From: an uncultured Hyphomonadaceae bacterium
Lineage (GTDB): Bacteria > Pseudomonadota > Alphaproteobacteria > Caulobacterales > Hyphomonadaceae
Length of the DNA: 7,418 nucleotides
Assembly (NCBI GenBank): GCA_938049795.1
Contig: CALLCD010000078.1
Location: 1-7,418 of the forward strand
Reading direction: 5' to 3'
Shown: positions 1 through 6,622 of the stretch, piece after piece
How the letters are laid out: each line of letters opens with the position of its first letter
How positions within the stretch are numbered: the first letter of the stretch is position 1
Made by a program: the position numbers and the translations under genes
The notes under the pieces: model-generated
Told to the model about the DNA's origin: nothing
The model's input: the letters and a program-made list of their open reading frames with translations, nothing else
Database searches by the model: none

Positions 1-2
1 TC

Positions 3-155
3 GAAAACCGCGAGCGCGGCGTCACCGAATGGCGAACGGGCACAGACCACCCCAATCACGCAAACCATAGCTATGTCGTTAAAAAAACCTCAGACCGTGC
101 GCTCGCAGACATCATAGCGCGGGCTATGGATTATGATCCGGCTTCTACGCCGTGA
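3..155 (+). CDS. C-terminal fragment of an unrecognised protein
   Basis: An open frame enters from the left edge and runs 50 codons to a TGA at 153-155, so only the C-terminus is visible. The peptide is hydrophilic and natural-looking. It has a segment rich in His and Asn (residues 16-22 of the fragment), then a predicted amphipathic helix (about residues 30-43, containing ALADIIARAMD), and ends DPASTP. There is no membrane segment and no motif I recognise. The other two forward frames hit stops at about 70 and 115, which supports this frame. Third-position GC is about 60 percent by eye, lower than in the operon that begins at 620. It could be an ordinary chromosomal gene or part of an accessory segment. 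I cannot assign a function. Confidence 0.55.
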   Translation, partial: ENRERGVTEWRTGTDHPNHANHSYVVKKTSDRALADIIARAMDYDPASTP

Positions 156-179
156 CTGGGCGCGAGGTGCTCAGCCGCC

Positions 180-383
180 TCAGACCACTTTGCGATGGCG
201 CAGCTCTGACAGGCAAGCGCGGGCCAGCGAGCGCCGGTAAACATCGCTTCGGCGCGCCGCTTCGCTTTGGCGTTGGACCGCGTTCAAATCATGGGGCTGG
301 TCTAACAGACTGGCTTCACATTCCAGACCGACGGTTTCGAGAACTGTGCGAACATCCTGAGCGGCATCACGTTGAAATCTCAT
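180..383 (-). CDS. Possible small hypothetical protein (67 aa)
   Basis: The reverse strand holds an open frame ending in TGA at 180-182. The start at 383 is preferred because a GAGG lies 8 nt upstream of that ATG; an in-frame ATG at 431 (83 aa) has no clear ribosome binding site. The product is charged and probably helical (D, E, R and Q rich), with two Cys residues and no membrane segment or known domain. Third-position GC is about 57 percent, unlike the strongly G/C-ending neighbours, so it could be a transferred or weakly expressed gene, or not a gene at all. A competing plus-strand frame (152-433, GTG start overlapping the previous stop) has a Gly/Pro/Arg/His-rich composition typical of spurious frames and no ribosome binding site. 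The 156-460 stretch holds nothing else I can support. Confidence 0.3.
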   Translation of the reverse strand: MRFQRDAAQDVRTVLETVGLECEASLLDQPHDLNAVQRQSEAARRSDVYRRSLARACLSELRHRKVV

Positions 384-460
384 ATCCATATCCTCATCAC
401 GGTTTGTGGCTCGATGAATTGGTGAGTCCATGAATCAATTCTTAACAAAAATACACGTTT

Positions 461-521
461 GGAACGAATAACGACGGATAACAAAGCTGTGTCCGTCAAT
501 CCGTTATGTCGGCGCCGTTCC
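461..521. promoter_or_regulatory. Nested inverted repeat upstream of the ridA operon
   Basis: Three stems are nested in 61 bases: GGAACG (461-466) with CGTTCC (516-521), ATAAC (468-472) with GTTAT (503-507), and GACGGA (473-478) with TCCGTC (492-497). The loop is 13 nt, and the interior loops on the right are 5 and 8 nt. All 17 base pairs are Watson-Crick. It lies in the gap between the doubtful minus-strand gene and ridA, about 100 bases before the ridA start. A TTGACT hexamer at 525-530 follows at once, but I see no convincing -10 at the right spacing. T-rich sequence after the right arm (523-535) leaves a terminator possible. An operator or a structured leader are the alternatives. Confidence 0.45.
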
Positions 522-607
522 AGTTTGACTTTTTGTGCCGGGGAAATTGCGTTCCGCATCGCCACATGTCAAAAGCCCCCAACAGATATGCGCAATTTTC
601 AACCTCC

Positions 608-612
608 GGAGA
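608..612 (+). promoter_or_regulatory. Ribosome binding site fixing the ridA start
   Basis: GGAGA sits 7 nt before the ATG at 620. This favours the 152-residue product over in-frame starts further upstream at 506 and 566, which would add a Cys/His-rich N-terminus not expected for the family. Confidence 0.8.
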
Positions 613-619
613 CACATCA

Positions 620-1078
620 ATGTCCACGCCCGAAACCCGCCTGACCGAGCTGGGCATTTCCCTCCCCGCACCAATGAAAGCGGTCGCCAATTATGTCCCC
701 TTCGTCATCACCGGCAACCAGCTCTTTGTGTCCGGTCAAGTCTCCAACGGGCCGGACGGGCTGGTCCTTGGCCGCTTGGGCGAGGACATGACGCTCGAGG
801 CCGGACAGGCCGCCGCCCGCCTTTGCGGCATCAATCTCATCGCCCAGTGCCAAGCCGCCCTCGGCGACCTTTCGCGCATTGCCCGCGTCGTCAAGCTTGG
901 CGGCTTCGTCAACGCGCACCAAGATTTCACCGACATTCCGCAAGTCATCAATGGTTGCTCGGATCTGATGGTCGATGTTTTTGGCGAGGCCGGACGCCAT
1001 GCCCGCTCTGCCGTCTCCTGCCCCGTGCTCCCGCTTGGCGTTGCTGTCGAGATCGACGGCATTTTCGAGATCGCTTAG
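620..1078 (+). CDS. RidA family protein (YjgF/YER057c/UK114), longer ~150-aa subgroup
   Basis: The 152-residue product has the RidA fold signature. It shows a GNQLFVSGQVSNGPDG segment (about 32-47), an EAGQAAARLCGINLIA helix (60-75), LGDLSRIARVVKLGGFVN (81-98), and the C-terminal HARSAV...LPLGVAVEIDGIFEI block (127-151). Arg129 in HARSAV aligns with the arginine (Arg105 in E. coli RidA) that holds the substrate carboxylate in enamine/imine deaminases, so deaminase chemistry on reactive 2-aminoacrylate-type intermediates is possible. The residue equivalent to E. coli Cys107 is Ala131. The length of about 150 residues, against about 128 for canonical RidA, and the diverged N-terminus place it in the longer subgroup, whose substrates are mostly unknown. 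It is cytosolic, with no signal peptide. It is the first gene of a four-gene operon and its stop lies 1 nt before the next start. The family call is firm; the substrate is not. Confidence 0.93.
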   Translation: MSTPETRLTELGISLPAPMKAVANYVPFVITGNQLFVSGQVSNGPDGLVLGRLGEDMTLEAGQAAARLCGINLIAQCQAALGDLSRIARVVKLGGFVNAHQDFTDIPQVINGCSDLMVDVFGEAGRHARSAVSCPVLPLGVAVEIDGIFEIA

Positions 1079-1079
1079 C

Positions 1080-1805
1080 ATGGCCGCGCCCTTCTCTCTT
1101 GGCGACTATGTCTACGCCCATCGCGGATTGTGGTCGCCCGATGGTCCACCCGAAAACTCCCTCGCCGCCTATGACGCCGCCATCAAGGCCGAGATCGGCA
1201 TGGAGTTCGACATCAGATTGTCCGCGGACGGCATCCCCGTCTGTTTCCATGACCGGCTTCTGGACCGCAACACCAATGGCTCCGGCCCGCTCGCAGACCA
1301 CACCGCCGAGGCGCTCGGTGCCATCGAAATCGAACAGAGCGGCCAGACCATTCCCACGCTTGAAACCGTCCTCACCCGCTGGCCACACCATTTGCCCCTG
1401 CTCGTCGAGATCAAGGCGATGGACATTCCGCCAGAGCCCATCGCCGAAGCCACCGCCGCTTTGCTCTCGACCTATCCGGGCCGCGCCGCCGCCATGAGCT
1501 TCAACCCCGCCGCCGTCGCCGTCCTGCCCAAATCCCTCCCGCGCGGGCTTTTGATCGAAAAAATCAGCAAAAGCAGCGAGGCACATTTCGACGCCAGCTT
1601 GCAGACCGCGCTCGACCTACAAGTCGACTACCTCTCCATCTGGCGCGATGATGTCGCCCGCGCCGCGCCCTTCGCAAAGACCCACGGGCTTGGCCATGTC
1701 ACATGGACCATCCAGACGACAGACCAAAGCGCACACGTCGCCCCGTTCGTGGATGCGCAAATCATCGAAGGGTTCGCCCCCGACCTGACCACACGCCGCC
1801 CATGA
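1080..1805 (+). CDS. Glycerophosphodiester phosphodiesterase (GDPD family)
   Basis: The 241-residue product carries the GDPD TIM-barrel motifs: AHRG (His14, Arg15), PPENS (Glu25, Asn26), MEFDIRLSADG (Glu42, Asp44), CFHD (His57, Asp58), LLVEIK (Glu110, Lys112) and TWTIQT (208-213). The two histidines are the acid/base pair of the family, and Glu25/Glu42/Asp44 are the expected metal ligands. Such enzymes hydrolyse deacylated phospholipids to sn-glycerol-3-phosphate plus an alcohol. There is no signal peptide, so it should act in the cytosol. The canonical IITDxP close of the barrel reads IIEGFAPD here (228-235). The start at 1080 follows the ridA stop by 1 nt with only a weak GAGA upstream, suggesting translational coupling. 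The next gene overlaps its stop (ATGA). The product could feed the same glycerol-3-phosphate pool as the glycerol kinase encoded convergently at 3458-4942. Confidence 0.93.
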   Translation: MAAPFSLGDYVYAHRGLWSPDGPPENSLAAYDAAIKAEIGMEFDIRLSADGIPVCFHDRLLDRNTNGSGPLADHTAEALGAIEIEQSGQTIPTLETVLTRWPHHLPLLVEIKAMDIPPEPIAEATAALLSTYPGRAAAMSFNPAAVAVLPKSLPRGLLIEKISKSSEAHFDASLQTALDLQVDYLSIWRDDVARAAPFAKTHGLGHVTWTIQTTDQSAHVAPFVDAQIIEGFAPDLTTRRP

Positions 1806-2959
1806 GTTTCACGATCAAAGTCAACACCCGCCTTGGCGACATCGACCAGACCGCTTGGGACGCCGTCGCCAATCCGCCGGGGGAGCGCTTTGATCCCTTT
1901 CTAAGCTGGGCTTTTCTCGAAGCGATGGAATCCACTGGCGCGGCCACCCCGCAAACCGGCTGGTCATCCTGCCATCTCACCCTCGAAGCCGAAGACGGCC
2001 GCCTCCTCGGCGCGATGCCGCTTTACGCGAAAACCCATTCACGCGGCGAGTTCGTCTTCGACCATAGCTGGGCTGGTGCATTGGAAAATGCGGGCGGGCA
2101 ATACTACCCCAAACTCCTCAATGCCGTGCCCTTTACCCCCGTCACCGGCCGCCGCTTACTCGTGCCCGACGGCCCCGACGCCGAAGCCAGCCGCCAAGCC
2201 CTTGTCAGCGCCGCCATCCAGCTTGCCAATGAGAACGCGTTCTCCTCCCTCCACATCAACTTCCTGCAAGAAGACGCCGCCCGCAGCCTCGCCAGCGCCG
2301 GTCTTCTCCACCGCACCGACCAGCAATTCCGCTGGGCCAACAACGCCTATGAGAACTTTGACAGCTTCCTCGCCGAGCTTTCCTCCGCCAAACGCAAAAA
2401 CCTGCGCAAAGAACGCAAAAAAGCGCAGGACGGGCTCGACTTTCAGCACTTGACCGGCGCTGCGCTCACCGAACAGGACTGGGACCGCTTTTTCGATTTC
2501 TACCTCGACACCAGCAATCGAAAATGGGGCTCGCCCTATCTCACCCGCGAGACTTTCTCTGTCCTCAGCGACCGGCTCGCTAACCATATCCTCCTTATCT
2601 TCGCCCTTGAAGACGGCCACCCGATTGCCGGCGCGCTCAACTTTATCGGCTCGGACACGCTTTATGGCCGCTATTGGGGCAGCCGCTCGGCTCGCTCCAT
2701 GCTGCATTTCGAGGTCTGTTATTATCAAGCCATCGACTACGCCATCGCCCACAAACTCTCCTTTGTCGAAGCGGGCGCACAGGGCGGACACAAGCTCGCG
2801 CGTGGTTACGCCCCGATGACCACACATTCAGCCCATTGGCTCGCCCATCCCGGATTGCACGAAGCGGTCGCCGACTATCTCGAACGCGAACGCGAAGCCG
2901 TCGAAGCCGATCAGGCCTATCTTGATGCCCGCACACCGTTTAAAAAGTCTCCCGATTAA
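1802..2959 (+). CDS. FemAB-like GNAT acyltransferase (COG3146, formerly DUF482)
   Basis: The 385-residue product is recognised by the COG3146 pattern. It has an N-terminal half with PFLSWAFLEAME (32-43) and GAMPLYAKTHS (70-80), a basic segment KRKNLRKERKKAQ (197-209), and a C-terminal block with YGRYWGS (288-294), HFEVCYYQAIDYAI (302-315), EAGAQGGHKLARGY (323-336) and TTHSAHW (340-346). The family is double-GNAT/FemAB-like and has been labelled peptidoglycan biosynthesis/recognition. An aminoacyl or acyl transfer role is likely, but the acceptor has not been established. It has no signal peptide or membrane helix. The start is taken from the ATGA overlap with the phosphodiesterase stop. The upstream in-frame extension (from 1703) lies wholly inside the previous gene and is rejected. 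It is the third gene of the operon. Confidence 0.9.
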   Translation: MSFTIKVNTRLGDIDQTAWDAVANPPGERFDPFLSWAFLEAMESTGAATPQTGWSSCHLTLEAEDGRLLGAMPLYAKTHSRGEFVFDHSWAGALENAGGQYYPKLLNAVPFTPVTGRRLLVPDGPDAEASRQALVSAAIQLANENAFSSLHINFLQEDAARSLASAGLLHRTDQQFRWANNAYENFDSFLAELSSAKRKNLRKERKKAQDGLDFQHLTGAALTEQDWDRFFDFYLDTSNRKWGSPYLTRETFSVLSDRLANHILLIFALEDGHPIAGALNFIGSDTLYGRYWGSRSARSMLHFEVCYYQAIDYAIAHKLSFVEAGAQGGHKLARGYAPMTTHSAHWLAHPGLHEAVADYLEREREAVEADQAYLDARTPFKKSPD

Positions 2960-2984
2960 CCCCCAGTTCCAACAGAGCCAGACC

Positions 2985-3422
2985 ATGCCCCTCCACGCCC
3001 CTTACGACCCCGACAATATCTTCGCCAAGATGCTACGCGGCGAGATCCCTGCGATCAAAATCCATGAAGATGACCACACGCTCGCCTTTATGGACATCTT
3101 CCCCCAATCGGACGGGCACACGCTGATCATCCCCAAACACGTCGAAGCCCGCAATCTGCTCGACATGCCCACCGAAACCCTCGCCCCGTTCATCACCTCC
3201 GTGCAGAGAATCGCCCGCGCGGTCGAGAAAGCCCTCACCCCCGATGGCCTCATCGTCACCCAGTTCAATGGCGAAGCGGCCGGCCAGACCGTCTTCCACC
3301 TGCACATGCACGTCATCCCCGTCTATACCGGCCAGCCCCGCCGCCGCGGACACGGGACAGGCGAGCCCGCAGATATGGACGCTCTTGGAAAACTCGCAAC
3401 ACAAATTGCCGCTGCTCTCTGA
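2985..3422 (+). CDS. HIT family (histidine triad) nucleotide-binding hydrolase
   Basis: The 145-residue product has the histidine triad FHLHMHVIP, with His105, His107 and His109. It also has the HIT N-terminal pattern DNIFAKMLRGEIPA (10-23), then AFMDIFPQSDGHTLIIPK (34-51), and a glycine-containing approach loop FNGEAAGQ (94-101). HIT hydrolases of the Hint branch cleave nucleoside phosphoramidates and aminoacyl-AMP. The length is typical for bacterial members, and the tail after the triad is basic (PRRRGHG). It is cytosolic. The start at 2985 is chosen because the family N-terminus begins there; an upstream in-frame ATG (2922) lies inside the previous gene. The ribosome binding site is weak (AGAG around 2974). 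It follows the GNAT gene by 25 nt and is probably the last gene of the operon. The physiological substrate cannot be read from the sequence. Confidence 0.94.
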   Translation: MPLHAPYDPDNIFAKMLRGEIPAIKIHEDDHTLAFMDIFPQSDGHTLIIPKHVEARNLLDMPTETLAPFITSVQRIARAVEKALTPDGLIVTQFNGEAAGQTVFHLHMHVIPVYTGQPRRRGHGTGEPADMDALGKLATQIAAAL

Positions 3423-3433
3423 TATCTATCCAT

Positions 3434-3448
3434 GAGCCATATCGCTCA
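3434..3448. terminator. Weak hairpin between convergent genes
   Basis: TGAGC (3434-3438, loop shifted by one) pairs with GCTCA (3444-3448) in the 35-nt gap between the convergent HIT and glycerol kinase genes. The stem is only 5 bp and has no T-run on either side. It is the only candidate for ending the operon, but it is a poor one. Confidence 0.2.
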
Positions 3449-3457
3449 GCAAACGGA

Positions 3458-4942
3458 TTAAACTAGAACACTCGCCCGCACCGCGCGGCTCCAACCGGCC
3501 AAAAGTCCGTCCCGCTCGCTCGCCTCCATCGCCGGTTCAAACCGCCGCGCTGCGCGTTCGCGCCCCGCCCAGCCCGCTTCATCGCACCAGCCGAGCGCAA
3601 GTCCCGCCAGCCCCGCCGCGCCCATCGCGGTCATTTCCATATAGTCCGGCCGCTCCACCGTCACCTCGCAAATATCGGCCACAAACTGCATCAGCCAGTC
3701 ATTCGCCGCCATGCCCCCATCAATCCGCAGCAATCCAACCTCCGCCCCATCCGCGGCAAACGCCTCAAGCAATTCGCGCGTCTGATACGCCACAGCTTCC
3801 AGCCCCGCCCGCACAATATGCGCGCTACGCGTCCCGCGCGTCAGCCCACTAATCTGCCCGCGCGCCTCGGCATTCCAGTGCGGCGCGCCCAGCCCCGTAA
3901 ACGCCGGTACGAAATACACCCCGCCATTGCTCTCAAGCTCTGACGCCAGCCGTTCAGACTCCGCCGCATCGCTAATCAGCCCCAACTCATCACGCAGCCA
4001 CTGGATCACCGTGCCCGCATTAAAGATCGACCCTTCCAGCCCATACGCACTCGCGCGCCCCGTCTCATAGCCCACCGTCCCCAGCAAGCGATGCGCCGAC
4101 ACGGGCCGTCCCTTGCCGGTATTGGCCACCAGAAACGCGCCCGTCCCATATGTAATCTTCGCCTCGCCCTCGCCCAGACACCCCTGCCCGAAAAGCGCCG
4201 CCTGCTGATCACCAATCGCCGAGAAAATCGGGATTGCGCGCCCAAACAGCGCCGCATCCGTCACCCCATAATCCGCACTGCTCGCGCGCACCTCCGGCAA
4301 GACGCCCGCGGGAATGTTCAGTAGGCCGAGCATCTCCTCGCTCCAGCCGCCCGCCCCTTCAATCCCCAGCCGATAAAGCAAAGTCCGCGACGCATTGGTC
4401 ACATCGGTCGCATGGGTCGCCCCGCCCGTCAGCCGGTAAATCAGATACGCGTCCACCGTTCCAAACGCCAACTCCCCCGCCTCGGCCCGTCCGCGCGCAC
4501 CCTCGACATTGTCGAGCAACCAGCCAATCTTCGTGCCCGAAAAATATGGGTCCAGTAAAAGCCCCGTCACATCGCTTACAAGGCTCTCATGCCCCGCCGC
4601 TTTAAGCGCTTCGCAATGGTCCGCCGTGCGCCGGTCCTGCCAGATGATCGCGGGCGCAATCGGTTCGCCCGTCGCCCGGTCCCAGACCAGTGTCGTCTCG
4701 CGCTGATTGGTAATCCCGATCGCGGCCACTTTGTCCGCCCCGCCAAGCTCGGCGATCACCGTGCGGCAAACCTCCAGCGTGTGCGCCCAGATGTCCGCGC
4801 CACTCTGCTCGACCCAGCCATCCGCCGGATATTGCAGCGCGACTTCCTTTTGCGCCACCGCCACTTGCGAGAATGTCCGATCATAGGCAATCGCCCGCGT
4901 CGAGGTTGTTCCCTCATCAATCACCAAAATATAGTCGCTCAT
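3458..4942 (-). CDS. glpK: Glycerol kinase
   Basis: The 494-residue product is full length for FGGY-family glycerol kinase, which converts glycerol plus ATP to sn-glycerol-3-phosphate in the cytosol and traps glycerol after uptake. Visible motifs are the phosphate-binding loop DEGTTSTRA (9-17), NQRETT with Arg81-Glu82 for glycerol binding, IIWQDRRT (99-106), DPYFSGTK with Tyr133, TNASRT (182-187), GDQQAALFGQ with Asp245 (the catalytic base position), YGTGAF (265-270), FVPAFTGLGAPHW, and the C-terminal DGGMAANDWLMQF. The first loop has Glu10 where E. coli has Gln. The start at 4942 is fixed by AAGGGG 6 nt upstream. A longer reading from 4969 would begin inside the GlpR operator. A 20-bp GlpR-type operator and a candidate promoter lie immediately upstream. 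No glpF, glpD or glpR is adjacent, so the gene is an isolated member of the regulon here. Confidence 0.97.
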   Translation of the reverse strand: MSDYILVIDEGTTSTRAIAYDRTFSQVAVAQKEVALQYPADGWVEQSGADIWAHTLEVCRTVIAELGGADKVAAIGITNQRETTLVWDRATGEPIAPAIIWQDRRTADHCEALKAAGHESLVSDVTGLLLDPYFSGTKIGWLLDNVEGARGRAEAGELAFGTVDAYLIYRLTGGATHATDVTNASRTLLYRLGIEGAGGWSEEMLGLLNIPAGVLPEVRASSADYGVTDAALFGRAIPIFSAIGDQQAALFGQGCLGEGEAKITYGTGAFLVANTGKGRPVSAHRLLGTVGYETGRASAYGLEGSIFNAGTVIQWLRDELGLISDAAESERLASELESNGGVYFVPAFTGLGAPHWNAEARGQISGLTRGTRSAHIVRAGLEAVAYQTRELLEAFAADGAEVGLLRIDGGMAANDWLMQFVADICEVTVERPDYMEMTAMGAAGLAGLALGWCDEAGWAGRERAARRFEPAMEASERDGLLAGWSRAVRASVLV

Positions 4943-4948
4943 ACCCTG

Positions 4949-4954
4949 CCCCTT
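4949..4954 (-). promoter_or_regulatory. glpK ribosome binding site
   Basis: On the reverse strand AAGGGG lies 6 nt before the ATG at 4942. It selects this start over the in-frame ATG at 4969, which has no such site. Confidence 0.75.
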
Positions 4955-4966
4955 ATCTGCAAGTCC

Positions 4967-4986
4967 CATGTTCGTAAGCGAACATC
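4967..4986. promoter_or_regulatory. GlpR operator upstream of glpK
   Basis: The sequence contains ATGTTCG, a TAAG centre, then CGAACAT: a perfect 7-bp inverted repeat (4968-4974 and 4979-4985). This matches the E. coli GlpR operator consensus WATGTTCGWTAWCGAACATW at every arm position; only the flanking W positions and the last centre base differ. It lies 25 nt upstream of the glpK start and overlaps the end of a candidate -10 element, a position suited to repression. Inference: a DeoR-family GlpR encoded elsewhere represses glpK and is released by glycerol-3-phosphate. Confidence 0.85.
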
Positions 4987-5012
4987 ATGGCCGAGCCGCC
5001 CCGATCCCTCAA
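4984..5012 (-). promoter_or_regulatory. Candidate glpK promoter
   Basis: On the reverse strand a TTGAGG -35 (5007-5012) and a CATGAT -10 (4984-4989) are separated by 17 nt. Each hexamer matches the sigma-70 consensus at 4 of 6 positions. The -10 abuts and slightly overlaps the GlpR operator, which strengthens the call. The alternative is read-through from the alcohol dehydrogenase gene upstream. Confidence 0.45.
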
Positions 5013-5044
5013 GCCCGTTTTTCGAAACGACACAAACCGGCGCG

Positions 5045-6085
5045 CTAAAACTGGTTGATCACCGTCACGCCCGCCACCCCGAACGCGTCCATCGCCGTCA
5101 GCGCGGCACCCGCTTCATCGAGCCTAATCGTCCGCCCGACCAACAGTTCCGGCCGCAGCATCCCGCGCGCAATCATCTCGAACATCGCCCCATAACGATG
5201 CGCCTGCATGCCGTGACTGCCCACCAGCTCCAGCTCTTTGGCAATCACAACGCCCATCGGCAGCGAAGGATCCGCCTCGCCGCCCGCCAGCAAACCGACC
5301 TGAACATGCCGCCCACGCGGACGCAGCGACAGGATCGAATTGCGACACGTCACCCCGCTCCCCAGCGCATCAAGCGAGACATGCGCTCCGCCTGAACTGA
5401 TCTCGGCAATCGCCGCCGCAACCTCCACGCCCCCACGCGCATCCAGCAAAAATTCCGCCCCGCATGTCTTCGCCAGCGCCAGCGCATCCGGCGAAATATC
5501 CACCGCAATCACCCGCGCCCCAAGCGCGGACGCAATCATCACAGCCGACAGCCCAACTCCGCCGCAGCCATGCACCGCCACAAACTCACCCGCCCCAACG
5601 CGCCCCTGATCAACCACCGCCCGAAACGATGTCACAAACCGGCAACCAAGGCTCGCCGCCGTCTCGAACGCCATCGTCTCCGGCAGCGCCACGACATTCA
5701 AATCCGCCTGATCCAAGCTGACATATTCGGCAAAACTGCCCCAATGGGTAAAGCCCGGCTGGCTCTGATTGTGGCAAACCTGCTCATTCCCGCTCGCGCA
5801 TTCCCCGCACGCCCCGCACCCGCTCACAAACGGCACCGTCACCCGGTCCCCCGCTGTCCACCGCGTCACATCCGCCCCGACCGCCTCAACCACACCGGCC
5901 AGCTCATGCCCGGGCACATGCGGCAATGCAATATCCGGATCATGCCCCATCCAGCCATGCCAATCGCTTCGGCAAACCCCGCTCGCCTCCACCCGAACCA
6001 CAACCCCCTTCCGCTCCGGCGCAGGGTCCGCCACCGTCATCACCCGCGGCTCACCCCCAAATCTCTCGTACACAAGCGCTTTCAT
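5045..6085 (-). CDS. Zinc-dependent medium-chain alcohol dehydrogenase
   Basis: The 346-residue product is a complete medium-chain dehydrogenase. The catalytic-zinc ligands Cys38 (GVCRSDWH), His60 with Glu61 (PGHE) and Cys148 (LGCRF) are present. So are the structural-zinc cysteines 90, 93, 96 and 104 (GCGACGEC...VC). The Rossmann fold shows GCGGVG (173-178), and Asp196 at the end of the second strand (IAVDIS) favours NAD(H) over NADP(H). Ser40 and His43 fit the proton relay. The sequence looks like the Zn_ADH6 subgroup (cd08260), whose natural substrates are poorly defined. It starts 63 nt after the holin stop and ends 102 nt before glpK on the same strand. The ribosome binding site is weak (GGCGG 1-5 nt from the ATG). 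No regulator sits next to it. Oxidation of an alcohol or polyol is likely; the exact substrate is unknown. Confidence 0.93.
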   Translation of the reverse strand: MKALVYERFGGEPRVMTVADPAPERKGVVVRVEASGVCRSDWHGWMGHDPDIALPHVPGHELAGVVEAVGADVTRWTAGDRVTVPFVSGCGACGECASGNEQVCHNQSQPGFTHWGSFAEYVSLDQADLNVVALPETMAFETAASLGCRFVTSFRAVVDQGRVGAGEFVAVHGCGGVGLSAVMIASALGARVIAVDISPDALALAKTCGAEFLLDARGGVEVAAAIAEISSGGAHVSLDALGSGVTCRNSILSLRPRGRHVQVGLLAGGEADPSLPMGVVIAKELELVGSHGMQAHRYGAMFEMIARGMLRPELLVGRTIRLDEAGAALTAMDAFGVAGVTVINQF

Positions 6086-6112
6086 ACCGCCAGCCTAGCC
6101 CAGCGAACTCAA

Positions 6113-6135
6113 CGCCGCCAGAACCCTTTGCGGCG
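6113..6135 (-). terminator. GC-rich hairpin between holin and alcohol dehydrogenase
   Basis: CGCCGC (6113-6118) and GCGGCG (6130-6135) form a 6-bp stem with an 11-nt loop in the 63-nt gap after the holin stop. No T-run follows on the reverse strand, so it could attenuate or stabilise the lysis transcript rather than terminate it. Confidence 0.25.
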
Positions 6136-6148
6136 CCACGAGCAACTC

Positions 6149-6622
6149 TCACCCCCGCCCCTCATCGCGCCGTGGCCCTCGATCGCCAAACCACCAGAGC
6201 GTCGCCGCGGTTGCCGCAAAGGTTGCCGTCTCGGTGATCGCGTCGCGCCCGGCCGCATCCGCCCCGAACCAGATCAACCCCGCAATCGCCCACAAGAGCA
6301 GCGTCAGAAACGGCCGCGTCAGCCCGCGCACCGCATCCACCCAGCGATAGCTCGCGCCGATCGCCGCCTCCGCTGCCATAGACGCGCTCAGCCCGCGCCA
6401 GCTCCCCGCCGTCTCCGCCAGCGCAATCTCGGCCTCGGTCTCCTGCGCGCTCGCCTCCATTTGCAACGCGAGCAGCGCGCTCTCATGCGCCCAGCGCGCC
6501 GCTTCATGCGCATGCGTTTGCCGCCGCTCGAAAAAGCTCGCAATCCGCCCAAGCGCCGTCCCCGCCAGCCCGAACAAGCCGCCCGACGCCGCGCTCGCCG
6601 CAATCCCGATTATGTCTGCCAT
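6149..6622 (-). CDS. 3TM-type holin (GTA_holin_3TM-like)
   Basis: The 157-residue product has a glycine/alanine-rich N-terminal hydrophobic segment (about 5-30, GGLFGLAGTALGRIASFFERR). A long charged helix follows (about 33-72) with coiled-coil character, then two membrane helices (about 101-120, TRPFLTLLLWAIAGLIWFG, and about 129-146) ending in WWFGDR (143-148). This order, the length and the terminal WFGDR match the three-transmembrane holins described for gene-transfer-agent and phage release (Pfam GTA_holin_3TM). Such a protein forms inner-membrane lesions that let an endolysin reach the cell wall. Its ATG overlaps the end of the M15 endolysin gene by 13 nt, and a strong AAGGAG lies inside that gene. 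The pairing makes a lysis function likely, but no virion genes are in view. Confidence 0.75.
   Translation of the reverse strand: MADIIGIAASAASGGLFGLAGTALGRIASFFERRQTHAHEAARWAHESALLALQMEASAQETEAEIALAETAGSWRGLSASMAAEAAIGASYRWVDAVRGLTRPFLTLLLWAIAGLIWFGADAAGRDAITETATFAATAATLWWFGDRGPRRDEGRG

Noticed and set aside
349..355. Isolated CGAACAT resembling a GlpR half-site (another near 5185)
   Set aside because: Only one arm is present, and the sites lie away from any clear promoter.
152..433. GTG-started forward frame overlapping the stop of the left partial gene
   Set aside because: There is no ribosome binding site and the Gly/Pro/Arg/His-rich composition is poor; the overlap alone is not enough.
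2156..2827. Reverse frame of 223 residues opposite the GNAT gene
   Set aside because: The plus strand carries a clear COG3146 protein; the reverse product has shadow composition.
5016..5029. CGTTT-TTCG-AAACG hairpin after the alcohol dehydrogenase as a terminator
   Set aside because: The 5-bp stem is A/T-heavy with no T-run on the reverse strand, so it is too weak to call.
4589..5395. Long forward frame (268 residues) opposite glpK and the alcohol dehydrogenase
   Set aside because: It crosses two convincing genes and their intergenic operator and has no recognisable domain.
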